From contig MU008210.1 in the NCBI GenBank assembly GCA_010909165.1, forward strand, positions 124,001 through 188,000: a stretch of 64,000 nucleotides of DNA. Direction: 5' to 3'. Shown here piece after piece: positions 54,453-64,000 of this stretch. The DNA is from Anthoceros angustus. Lineage: Eukaryota > Streptophyta > Anthocerotopsida > Anthocerotales > Anthocerotaceae. The first letter of the stretch is position 1. Each line of letters opens with the position of its first letter. Under the pieces are notes generated by a model that searched no databases, was not told the origin of the DNA, and saw only the letters and a list, made by a program, of their open reading frames with translations. Made by a program: the position numbers and the translations under genes.

Positions 54453-55339
54453 GAGCGCCCTCTTACTTGGTGATTTGGGATTCGTCCCTTAGACTCTCCG
54501 CTTGTGGCCTGCTTTTTCCTACACTCTAATTCTCCTCACAACTCTCTCAACAACGCCTCTTCTCTACTCATCTACCTTCCTTCCTCCACAATCTCCTACT
54601 CTAACATCGATTCTTTGGCTCATTAATTCCAACGCCCCACGGCACAACCCGCTTGGGGTCCGTCCGGAAATTAACAAGTTCTTCCTTGGGTTGCTATGTG
54701 GTTTGTACCAGAAATGAGAACCTCCAGGAGTCTTTCCTGCAGTCTACCCTCAAGCCGAGAGTTCCTTGAGCATCGCCACACACTCAAAGCAAAACAATTC
54801 ACACGAACCATTCACAAGGGGAGAGCTAGCGCAAAGAGCAAGCCTCCGCCCGACACTCCTGCGTTTCTCTCTCTACGGACACGCTTGGCTTGCGCATGAA
54901 ATTCACACAAAGTGAAGGACTCGGGAGGATGGGAGGCGCAAGACACGATAATTTTACTTCACAAGCTCCCTCCTTTTATAGGAGGTCCTCACATCAGCCC
55001 TCGCCCCCTCCCTCAGCCTCACTCCTTATTTTAGTGTATCCTATTGTGACTTTAAGTTCGACATCCAAGCATCTTGGGTAAAATTCTATTCTAGCAAATT
55101 CACCTATGTGAGCCTTAATGGCTCTGTCAACATTCCTATCTAGCTAGTCAACACACTTGGTTGACAAGCATTAATACTGTCCTCCTCTAAAGAAAAGTCT
55201 TCCCAAGTGGCATCTTGCCCCATGTCTTCAAGCTAATTTAAGGACTTCTTATGAATCCCTTCCTTATCTTGATGCCTATCTTGAGTTCCTTCCTCCAATA
55301 AAATAGCCGGGCTCTCTTAGCCAGCTCATCCTCGCCTTC

Positions 55340-58300
55340 TTCCCTCACTTGTGGAGCAAGTGAGCTCTCCTGCACCCATGTTAGGAGGTTGGTCTTCTCC
55401 TTGTGATTCTTGCTCCATTCACTGCAAGATCAACCCCTCTTCCTCCTTTCGCAAGGGCCAAGGTACTCGCCTCCCTTGCCATCAAATCCATGCCTTGAAT
55501 CCGCCTTCCCGGCCTCCTACCATGGTAGGACCTTCTCCTACCACGGTAGGAACTCCTCCTACCACGGTAGGAACTCCTCCTACCACGGTAGGAGTTCCTA
55601 CCGCCGTTCTTCTTCCTCCACAATCTCCTACCATGGTAGGACCTTCTCCTACCATGGTAGGACCTTCTCCTCTTCCTCCAACTCCTCCCTCAGTTTCCTT
55701 CACCCTTGTTGCTTGGGACACTCTCCAAGTCTAAGGCTTCCGGTTGGACTTGCATGAGGGCCTCCCTATCATCATCATGAGGTCCCAACATTCTCCTCTC
55801 AAAGTCGCAACAACTCGTTAGTGGCCTTGAGCACCTTGTTGTGAAGATGGGTGCAAATCGTTGTTGTGCCATCTCCAATTCTTCGTAATCCTCAAGCCAT
55901 ACTCCATGCTCACACTTGCTTTTGTAAGCATCTCGCTGTGGCCAGCTCACCGGTCTTGACATGGAGAGCCACATTCTCCGTCCTTTCATCTGCGGTTGGC
56001 GGATCAATCTCTCTGTAGGGCATAATCGCCCGAAATCTCTGCTCCCTCGCCAACATATGCTGCACCGCCTCATGACCTTTCTCCTCCATTTCTTCCTCCA
56101 ACTCCCCTATCCTCCTAGGGAGTTGTGCATTCTCCTGTTGCTGGACTTCTCGTTCCATTTCCAATATTTGGACAAAATGTGTCCGTTCTTCCAGCTCCTC
56201 TTCTTCTTCAACTCCAGCCTCCGGATTTCTCCCAGCTCTTTTCCATGTCACTTCCACAGGTGGCTATGACCCGCTCATGTCGCCTACTTGCCTTCTGCCC
56301 CCTCATTTGCTGCGAGATTGCTCTCGTCTTGACCTCTCCTCCATTAGCAGCACTTGCTTGTCTTCTTTTCCCATGTCGCGCACCATGTGAGCAAGTTGCT
56401 CCACCTTCTCCTCTCGAGCTGCCAATTGCTTGGTAAGAGCCTTGTTCTCCGAATATGATTGTTGCCTCCAGCCTTCTCAAGACTCTTTTCCAAGTGCTCC
56501 ACTTGAGCTTCCATCCTCATAACATCCTCCCTGGGTTTCGCTCGCCTACCGCCCTTGCTTGGTAGGTCCTTGTCTTTCCGCCTCCGTCTTCAAGAATTCA
56601 ACTCTCCTCTTGGCGGCTCCTATGTCTACCTTCTGAACATCCCCCTATGCGCAGCATCTCCTCCAACATGTCCAAGTCTCCTTTCTTACCTCAGGAGACT
56701 CAAGGCCTTTGCCTTGCTCATGGGATCTTACATCCCTTGCTTCCCTATGATGAGCCCCGCTCATCACTTGGTGGGGCAACTCCCCACCGTGACTCCATCC
56801 GCTCGCCACCTAGCGGGCGGTTGCCTTCTTAACCATGACTCCTTCTCCCACCGTGGTAGGGTGCTCCACCAAGGACTACTTCCTAGTGGTGACTGCCAGT
56901 AGTCTTGTCATGAGAGGAAGAGAGGTCCCAAACCAGTGGAACACCTCCCACCCTTGTAGGCGGGATTCCCGCCATGGTAGGATCTATCCTACCTTCCATC
57001 CTCTCGGGTCCAAACTTCAAATCCCCTACAACTTCTCCTTGCAAGTCCTCGCATCCTCGCCTATCTTTGGAGGATTCCTTCCAGCAATAATGTCCGGTGG
57101 TCTGCGGCACCTTTTAGCTGCAAAGCACCAAGCAATCCTGTCCTCTTTGTCACAATGTTAAAGGGATGCTTGGAATCATCCAACTCCTTACTTGTGAGTA
57201 GCCTCTACTCCCCAAATGCACTAGATAAGTGCTAAGATAGCATATGGACTATCCTTCATCCCAGCGTTGGGTTTGAACTTCTCCGTGGATGTATGCTTCA
57301 TACATGATGAGCCCCAATCCCTTCCCTGGTGATCTTCCATGAGAAGGAGGAAGGTAGAAATATGACACCCTTGGATTGCTCACCAAGCCCAAAACAATTC
57401 TTGTGAACAATCTCCACTTGGCTCCAAGATTTGGTCCGTCGCCAACGTTCTTGGACTTAGCCTTCATGCCCCTTGCATAAGTGTAAGGGCTCCCTTGGGA
57501 AGATCCGCCGTTGATGCGCTTGCCTCCTCGTTCCTTCCATCAGCGTGATTCCGCTATCCTCGCTATCCGGCCTGCCATATACTGGCGTATGCTCCTCATC
57601 CAACAGTGGATCCGTCCGTGCGTTCCTATCCGGTGGCGGCCAATTCCTCTTCCGTCTGCGATTAGCAAAACACTCCTCTATCAATTCAAGGTTGGTGTAA
57701 GACCAATGTCGCCCATACACCACTCTAGCTGAATATTCTCTCTCTGCTGCCCAAGGTCAAGTCGAAAGGTCTCTAGAGGATGGCTGCCTGCACGTAAATA
57801 AGGGCATGTCAAATTTCCACCCTCAGTCGATCCTCCCGCCTTAGACCTCTTGCAGCTCCTGCGCCACCTCCCTTGGTGGACGCTCCTTCCTTAGCTACTA
57901 CCTCCTTGCCCTTGGTCATGGTAGGCTTGGTCATGGCCTCCTTGGTTAGTACTTGCATTGAAGAAAAGTGATGCCTCTCCTGCAATTCCTGCACTGCCCT
58001 TCTTATCCTTGCAAGCGTTTCTCCTCCTCGATTTGCTCTTGCTCACAGCTCAAAGGTCCTTGCCCTTGCTCTCCTCCTGCAGTCCTTACACCTTGGCGTC
58101 CCCAAAACCCGATTTCTCCTGCAAGAAAGCTCAACAAAATTCCCCGGACTCTTACACCACATTTAGGAGCCCTTCCTGCACGGTTTCCTAGCAATCTTGC
58201 CACGCTCCACCCTCCTAGGCACCCTCACGAGCTTGGCTTAAGTGTTGGGTTCGCCCCAACCTTCTTCTCCCTTCTCTTCTTCCTCTTTTCCTCCTGCTCT

Positions 58301-58509
58301 TTCTCTTGGGCGCTGGCAGTTTACGCCTCCTTCTTGAGCTTGCGCCTTCTCCTCCTCAACACAGCAGCGTGTGCGCGTTGCTGTATGGGGGCCTTGGGAA
58401 GCTTGAGATGTGGTGCCTTCTCAGCTGAGGTTGTCTTGTTGAGTTTTGAGATGTGGCCTCCTAATTCACTTTTATAAGTCACCCAAGGGTTAGAAAAAGT
58501 AACTACCAT
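55340..58509 (-). pseudogene. LTR-encoded ORF, A-type (E2 5' LTR)
   Basis: The start ATG at 58509 (MVVTFSNPWVTYKS) matches 42946 of the 3' LTR and lies about 170 bp downstream of the TATA box. Modules follow in order. Lys/Arg-rich stretches are at 58321-58480, TKGKEVVAKEGASTK at about 57900 and VYGRHWSYTNLELIEECF at 57668-57722. KWRLFTRIVLGLVSNPRV lies at about 57370-57430, the coiled coil (LEERTHFVQILEMEREVQ) at 55910-56257, RDAYKSKCEHGVWLEDYEEL at about 55880-55940 and, last, palindrome-coded repeats. Frames are broken by small indels. No known family; neither gag nor pol. Confidence 0.6.
55516..55661 (-). repeat. 21-bp-period palindrome array in the LTR ORF
   Basis: Six CCTACC(at/ac)GGTAGG palindromes are present, most spaced exactly 21 bp. 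The sense strand therefore encodes seven-residue repeats of the type PTVVGGV / PTMVGEG. It is an in-frame tandem of the same motif that forms the U3 array. Confidence 0.8.
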
Positions 58510-58679
58510 TCTATCCTGCCCTTGGATGTGTGCCACGTGGTTTCTCACCGTTGATGTTAGTTTCCTAATTCCCTTACTAAAATACCATTTTCCCTATTTT
58601 CTAATTTCTAATTCGAAAATTAGCCTCTAATTTCTTAATTACCTATTTTGGCCTATTTATCTAGTCCACTAAAAGACTC

Positions 58680-58688
58680 TATATATAG
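58680..58688 (-). promoter_or_regulatory. TATA box of E2 5' LTR
   Basis: tatatatag in the same context as 1801-1809, 10491-10499 and 43126-43134. Confidence 0.65.
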
Positions 58689-58737
58689 CAAGCCTATCCA
58701 CCTAAAACATAAGCTACTTTCCTTAGCAACCTATCTC

Positions 58738-58968
58738 CTACTGGTAGGACATCCTCCATGGTGGCGTTTCCCTTTCTCCTACCACGGTGGGAGTTCTCTC
58801 TGTAGGATACCTTCCTACCCTCTCCTACCATGGTAGGAGCTATTCCTACAGGTAGGTGATCAAAACACTAGCGGGGTCATTCTCCTCGGTGGTAGGATCT
58901 CTCCTACCCTCGTCTACCATGGTAGGAGTTTCTCCTGTGGTAGGACACCTCCTACCACTCATGTAGGT
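58738..58968 (-). repeat. Palindrome array, E2 5' LTR U3
   Basis: This is the counterpart of 1852-2101. Several copies are shortened (cctactggtagg, ctccatggtgg, ctcctgtggtagg). Confidence 0.7.
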
Positions 58969-59172
58969 TACCTTTTCTCCTCACCGGAAGGTCGTTTGAC
59001 CCGTTCTTTTCCCTGCATATCCTCTTTGCCTTCCGACATGGTCCTACAACTCCCGCTCAAAAGGAGCAAAAATTTCCTTGCATGTCTTCACCAAACCATT
59101 TCTAGCAAAAGAGTGTGGGCTGTTTCAAAGCGAACTCATTTAAGCTAGTTGCCCCAAACTTTTGCGTTCCAC

Positions 59173-60050
59173 CATCCAGGTTCCAATTGGTGAGTTCGCT
59201 AAAATTAGAGAAACTTGGTGATTCACCATGAATGACTAAAAGTATGTGGCAGGCACCACAAGGCTTGTGTGTTGGATATGTCATAAGAACTCAGATAAGC
59301 GTCCTTTGGGCGGATCGACTCGGATGGGGTGCCTCTTGTGCAGGAGTATGAGCTTATATTTTTAAAAGACACAAGGAGCTGATTGGGAAAGTTCTTAGTG
59401 GGAGTTATGACTTCTCCTTAAGATTGACTTTTCCTTGGGTTCTTTGGGTAGGATGGTCTCTATGGGGCGCTAGAAAGGAGATAAGGAATGTTCTCTTGCA
59501 GATTGAAGGATTGATGACTTAAGAGCCTTCTTGGTGCAAACCACTAGGGTCTTAATTTGTTCAAGATGGATGGAAAGGATCCTTTTCATGGTGAGGGATT
59601 GATGGCTACTAAATTAGAGGTTATGGCTCATCAAAATAATGGATGGATATGGCCCTTGCACAACTCAAATCCTGCAATTTAGGCTTCTTGCATAATTGTC
59701 CATAGAAAGGGAGCCAAAAGTGCGAGGGAGTGAGCTAGAGCTTGTGTGCGCCCTGTGTGCCTCTTAAGGTGATGCCACCATCTCCTCTTGGTACTCTGTG
59801 GCACCAATCTCTGGTCTTAATGTGCCTTGGCTGGGTTTTGAGGATTTCTTCTAAGAGACGTCCTTGGTGTTCTTGGTGCTTATCTTGGTGTTTGTTCTCC
59901 TCATGGGATTCTAACCACTCAAAGGATGAGGTTCAGGAAGCCAAGTGTGATGCCTGAAGGGTGGCCCCCCACTCATCGCATGGTGGTAGTTTGGAGTGTC
60001 CCATTGCCTATTGCATGCAGGTGTGTGTAGGCCACTTGTCAAGAGGAGGA
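59173..60050. other. Unrecognised DNA between E2 and E4
   Basis: No open frame of note occurs (best 59742-59957 plus, 71 codons, nothing familiar), and there is no similarity to the LTRs. It may be older repeat or the original insertion context of E2. Confidence 0.4.
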
Positions 60051-60435
60051 TGCTTCCACGATGATGATAGGGAGGCCCTCCTCTTGCCCCTTAGATTTTG
60101 ATGAGGTCACCTATGGACTCCCGGAGTTTGGAGAAGAAATGGCGAGGAGGACCCATAGTGCCATGGAGGAAGAGGCACCTCCACTAGGGAGGCCACCTCT
60201 ACCTGGTCTTCGAAGGAGGCAATGGATGCAAGTCTTTATTGACCACCACAAGGCTTGAGTAGGCATCCGAACATGCCCCTAGATGATAAGGTGGTTGAGG
60301 GAGCAATCCACCCGGGAGGAGACTCAAACTATGGCCCTGAGCGAGAAATTCCCTCACCACCATGGGAGGCCCAAGAGAAGAGACCAAGTCCTTCTCCTCA
60401 CTTGCAACCCTCTCGCTCCCTTTCTTGCGGTTGTT
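60051..60435 (+). pseudogene. Diverged fragment of the LTR-encoded ORF
   Basis: The plus strand has gatgatgatagggaggccctc, which in the A-type LTR ORF follows LGPHDD. It is followed by gattttgatgaggtc, similar to the B-type ORF near 37559 (DFDEA). An open frame 60061-60258 follows with an acidic end. It seems a third, more distant member of the family and abuts an oppositely oriented B-type LTR fragment near 60440. Confidence 0.35.
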
Positions 60436-60469
60436 GAGCTTCTAGCTCAGCGCTTCTCTTCCAAATGAA

Positions 60470-62697
60470 GGTCCGCCTCAATTCCTCTTCATGTCCGGAT
60501 CTTGATGGCTTGGTAGCCATCACTTTTCTTGCGTCCAATTGCTGGACGCTATCTTCTCCTAGAGAGCCTCTGTTTTGCCCTTTGTTCTTGCTCTAATTGG
60601 GCAAAATGCTCCTCCTATACATCTCCATGAATCCCGTTGGGTGGTTGCCAGCTCTCTTGACTGCGACACCTTCCCTCTAGGACTTTCTGCGCGCTCATCC
60701 ATGAGGTCGGCGTTGGAGCTTCTCTGACCTTTTCCTTGGCTGCCTTTTCATCGGACTCCATGGCCTCCAATTGCCAGGTCCTGCCTTCCGGCCATGTCTT
60801 GGGCTTCCTCCTCTTGCATGCCCACAAGGAGGCTGCTAGGTCCTAGCCCCTTCAAATCCACAGTGAGTGCTTCACAAGCTCGGCAATTCTCCTAGGGGTC
60901 CTAATTCCACCCTCTCTTCTTCTTTGGAAATTTCCAGCTCTCACACACCCGGGCCATCCGTGGCCTTGGTCCCCTTTATCGCTCCATCCGCTCTCCCCAG
61001 GAGATGGTGGCCTCGGCGCCGCTCGCGGCACCTCGCGTGCTTCTCCTTCCCTTCCACCAGTAGTGCTGGCGCGTGGGGTGCCTACCAGCGGTGGCTGCTC
61101 CCCTGATGCCTACCTACCATGGTGGTGGCGCCTACCGGTAGTGCCCACCTTGGGTGGCGCCTCCCTGGGGTGAGGCGGCGGGGTGCCTCTCTGGTAGGCA
61201 CAAGGAGATGGTGGGGACTCCCCACCCTTGGGGCATCACCCCTCCTGGTCCTTCTCTCATAGACTACCATTCGGCCTTCTCGGCGGTTCACCTCTTCTCC
61301 CTTGCTTGCTCTGTGGAAAGATTCCCACTCGGCAACCTTGTTGCCTCATCTTCTCCTCTTGCTTCTAGCATGCTTGTGGAGTCGACCTCCCACCGTCTTC
61401 CAATGCAAAGGCAAAGGCCTTTCCAACCTGTGGAGATGGATGACCTCAAAGGGATGCCATGCATCTTCAAGCTCCTTGCTTGTGAGAAGTCCCTCGGTTT
61501 CCCATAAATGCACCAAATAGGTGCTGAGGTAGCAGGCCTTGGCCTTCCTCATCCGAATTTGGCTTGAGGAGCTTCTCTCGATGGTGGATATGGCTTCATA
61601 CATAATGGTTCCCCAATCGCTTGGCTCCCATGGAAATCTTCCACAAAAATTGGAGGAAGTTGGTCTTTGAAATAAAGTGCGTTGGTAATTTACCAACCCC
61701 GGCACAATCTTTGCGAAGAGCCTCCACTTGACTCCTTGATGCTCTCGGTCTTCCAGCCATTCTTGGCGTGGGCCTTCACTCCTCCATCCATCATGTCGAG
61801 GAACTCCTGCGGATGTCGGAGAGGCTGTCCTCTTCCCTCCATTTGACCTTTCGAGGAGAGCAATTCGAGCTCTCTCTTCCTCCGGTCTTCCATACACTGT
61901 ACTCCACGGTCCAGCGGCGGGGATCCGTTCGAGCATTCCTTTTCCGCGGCAAGGCTGCTTCCGATTGATGGAGGTTGATAACACTCCTCAATCAATTCCA
62001 AATTAGTGTAGGCCCATTGGCGGCCATACACCCATCTAGTTGGATGTTCTCCTCCTCGCCTTGCGAAATCACTAAATCCGGGGTTGGCTGCAAAGCAAGT
62101 GAATTGGGGCATCAAGCTCACCTCCTCACCGCCCCTGCTGCTTTTTTCCTTTCCCTCGCGAGGAGAGCCTTTGCGGCTCCTTCCCTTGCCTTTTCCTCCT
62201 CGAGGCATGGTGGCGTCTTCCTTTCAAGTGCTTTAAAGGAAGGAATTACTTCCCAATTTCGGTGCTCCCAAACTTCTCTTCAAACACTCCTTGGGGTAGC
62301 AACCCTTCACTGAGCACACGTTAGCCACAGCCCAAGTCTTTTTCTTGCGCTTTCCTCCCGTGTCCTTCTTCAGGTGAGCTTCCGCGATTTTCTCGCTCTT
62401 CCCTTCAATTCTTGACCCACCACTTGTTGCTTCCTTGGCTCGCTCACACTTCCTCTCCGTGGCCAGCGCGTGGAGTTCTCTCCTTTTCGCGGCCTCCTTT
62501 TCCTTCCTCTCCGCCTCCTGGTTGGTTTCTCCTTCGTGGCGCCTTCTTCCTCTCGGCTTGCTCGTGGCGATGGCGCCTCTCTTCTCGCGGCGATGGCGAT
62601 CTTCCTTCCTTTTGCGTTCGCTCCAGCTGACTCGCTCTTGTTCTTGGTGAAGAGCGCCCGCACTTTGCCCTTTGGATGTGCCACTGGCGGCACACAA
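60470..62697 (-). pseudogene. LTR-encoded ORF, B-type (E4 LTR)
   Basis: The basic N-terminal frame at 62233-62697 (KRKEDRHRREKRGAIA; ends LGSNSFL-stop) is followed by a second open frame from 62208 (MPRGGKGKGRSRK). This leads without a break through QFTCFAANPGFSDFARRGGE into RWVYGRQWAYTNLELIEECY, the clearest reading of that junction in the window. 61346-61984 continues with HAKNGW, KWRLFAKIVPGLVNYQR, MYEA and YLVHLWE. The coiled-coil part (60480-60830) is fragmentary and the end is missing. Confidence 0.6.
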
Positions 62698-62818
62698 CCC
62701 TAGATTGGGTTCATCATTCCAAAATCCTAATTCTATCTAAACTACCTATTTTCCTATCACTGCTATCCCTAATTAATCGCTTTCTAATTACTATATATTT
62801 ATTCCCTATTGGTGAGCA

Positions 62819-62825
62819 TATATAG
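62819..62825 (-). promoter_or_regulatory. TATA box of E4 B-type LTR
   Basis: Sense strand ctatatatgctcacc, the same as at 34116-34130 in E3. It lies about 120 bp upstream of the basic N-terminal frame. Confidence 0.6.
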
Positions 62826-63141
62826 TGGATATCCCCTCTATTCTAAATTTCCTTTTGCGAGATTGTCGACCTACGGTCGCGGCTTACAGCGATGGTCTGC
62901 TCCTTCTCTACGGCGTGTGTGGCGACCTACGGCGGTGATGCCGACCTACCAACCTTGGTGCCCTCACGCCTGGAAAGTCGTTTGACCCGTTCTTCTTCGG
63001 GATATCCTCTTCGCCTTCCTAACAATATTCGACTCTCAAGATTCTCGGAAATTTCTGGCATGCCTCTTCAATCGTTCTTAGCCAAAAATCACTTCGTCTT
63101 TTGGCTCTTTTGGGCTGGTTGCCCAAACTTTTCGTTCCACA

Positions 63142-64000
63142 TACTCCCCACCTCACTGTTTGCGTCCTCGCAAACAGCAGTACTACTCGGTGAAGGTACT
63201 GACCTTCCACCCATTACTCTGGTCGGATAATTCTCCCCAATACTCGAGTTGCAGATCCATTCTCGTATCTGCGACCACCTCGTAGGTCCCATCCATCTTA
63301 GCCTAAGCTTCCTGGAAAGTCTAGGTATACTATCATATAGAAGAACCAAATCCCGTCCACGATAGCCTCTTGCTTCCTCAACCTCCCATCATGCGTCCTT
63401 TTACGAGTTCCACAGATCCATGGGTTTCTTCTAAAGCATCCTCCCTCGTTCTTCGCTCTATGAGGATTCTAGTCTAACTAGCTATCCTCTCTGGTCATCG
63501 TTCATCCTCCATGATTACAGGTGGGTACTTCAAATTCCACGGGCATCACGGTGACATGCCATCGTTAGATAATAAGGGTCTTCTTGGTGGTTACCTTCTC
63601 CATGATCCTGTAAGCCCTGCGAATGCAACAGCATCCCAATCATACATGTGTGTTTACCTTGGTGAGGATTGTGCACAACAACCCATTTCTTCTCCGTCAA
63701 TCCATTTGGGGTTGTGTAGTCTTCTTAGAATGTTGAAATAGGTGGTTAGGGACTCAATGACAGAGTTGAGGAAATGCGTCCCCCGGTCACTAACCAACTC
63801 CAAAGGACATCCGTACCTGGTTATGATATTCTCGAATAAAAACTTGGCTACTGCAGGTGCGTCGTCCTTCCTCGTCGCTTCAGCCTCCACCATCTTCGTG
63901 CAATAATCCGTAGCTACCAAAATGTACTGCTTCCTCGTCCATTGCGTTGGTGGCTTGATCGGTCCTACGAAATCGATTCCCCACTTCTCGAACGGTGCTA
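63142..64000 (-). pseudogene. E4 integrase, partial, runs off the right edge
   Basis: The minus strand from 64000 begins in the core ([18 protein letters not shown]) and continues openly at 63654-63920 with [40 protein letters not shown] and GTHFLNSVIESLTTYF, including the second catalytic Asp (SDRGT). The Glu region and the C-terminal GPY domain (63089-63349, KLRLRWMGP) are in other frames. The TGA stop is at 63153-63155, adjoining the PPT. Confidence 0.75.

Larger units (their letters stand above)
52795..54545. repeat. Direct repeat of about 90 bp flanking the copia insertion
   Basis: 52795-52880 and 54446-54545 are two copies of the same LTR segment (ttgggattcgtcccttag ... ctcctcacaactc). 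In E1 it is present once (6251-6350). It is much longer than a retroelement target-site duplication. Confidence 0.7.
39379..59172 (-). mobile_element. E2: near full-length Ty3/gypsy element with giant LTRs
   Basis: The minus-strand order is 5' LTR (59172-52462), PBS (52460-52442), gag (about 52140-49345), protease, RT/RNase H (with a tandem repeat), linker, integrase (to 43672), PPT and 3' LTR (43660 down to 39379, truncated). The internal region is 8.8 kb. The 3' LTR lacks about 3.9 kb at its distal end, where the E3 LTR terminus intrudes at 39378/39379. All coding regions carry frameshifts, so it is not autonomous as it stands. Confidence 0.85.
52462..59172 (-). repeat. E2 5' LTR, A-type, about 6.7 kb
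   Basis: On the minus strand this runs from TGTGGAACG (about 59172; the terminal bases are slightly altered) to CCTCCCACA (52462), followed by the PBS. It is longer than the E1 LTR mainly because of a 1.57-kb copia fragment (52881-54450) plus a flanking repeat of about 90 bp. It contains palindromes, TATA (58680-58688), LTR ORF and hairpin motifs. Confidence 0.8.
60460..63141 (-). repeat. E4 3' LTR (B-type), truncated
   Basis: On the minus strand this begins TGTGGAACG at 63141, next to the PPT and integrase stop, and runs through palindrome remnants (62875-62960), TATA (62819-62825) and the LTR ORF. It breaks off at about 60460 in the coiled-coil part of the ORF. Confidence 0.75.

Noticed and set aside
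55516-55661. Regular array of palindromic repeats resembling a CRISPR array
   Set aside because: The period is only 21 bp, there are no unique spacers, the repeats are coding in sense, and the context is a plant retrotransposon LTR.

Overview
The window looks like repeat-rich nuclear DNA of a land plant. Nearly everything recognisable is transposable-element sequence: Ty3/gypsy elements with PR-RT-RNase H-IN order, one Ty1/copia fragment and one probable CACTA (Tnp2-type) remnant. I see no tRNA, rRNA, CRISPR or bacterial-style operon, and no intact host gene. The pol proteins suggest a seed-free plant (fern, lycophyte or bryophyte), but that is an impression from family resemblance, not a result.

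Layout. E1 (minus strand, 1318-10979) is an internally deleted gypsy element with a truncated 3' LTR (1318-2308), residual IN, linker, RNase H and gag (2320-5600), a PBS (5907-5926) and a complete 5.05 kb 5' LTR (5928-10979). From 10980 to 20042 lie an LTR-B scrap, a CACTA-like relic, gene-poor DNA, an unrecognised Glu/Thr-rich broken ORF (14617-15840) and a tandemly duplicated methyltransferase-like pseudogene (17188-20042). A minus-strand B-type LTR (20043-26331) then abuts, at an inversion-like junction, a 5'-truncated plus-strand gypsy element E3 (26332-39378: gag, PR, RT, RNase H, IN, PPT and a complete 5.56 kb LTR). E2 (minus strand, 39379-59172) is the fullest element: truncated 3' LTR, IN, duplicated RT/RNase H, PR, zinc-knuckle gag, PBS and a 6.7 kb 5' LTR holding a nested copia fragment. 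After about 900 bp of unrecognised DNA, a fourth element E4 (minus strand) contributes a truncated B-type LTR (60460-63141) and integrase running off the right edge.

The main observation is that the LTRs are very large (5-6.7 kb) and each carries, in the sense orientation downstream of its own TATA box, a long protein-coding region of about 2.5-4 kb that is not gag or pol. Two diverged subfamilies (A in E1/E2; B in E3, E4 and the 20043-26331 LTR) keep recognisably the same protein modules. The same LTRs hold arrays of a short palindrome, CCTACCatGGTAGG with a variable centre. The arrays lie directly upstream of the TATA box, and the palindrome recurs in-frame in the 3' part of the LTR ORF. 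It also turns up in gag of E2 and in DNA outside the gypsy elements.

Almost every coding region is broken by small indels, and many segments are tandemly duplicated (about 92 bp to 1.4 kb). Either the elements are decaying and rearranged, or part of this is assembly or base-calling error; both readings are kept open below. Coordinates of broken genes are approximate outer limits, and no intact reading frame is claimed for them.
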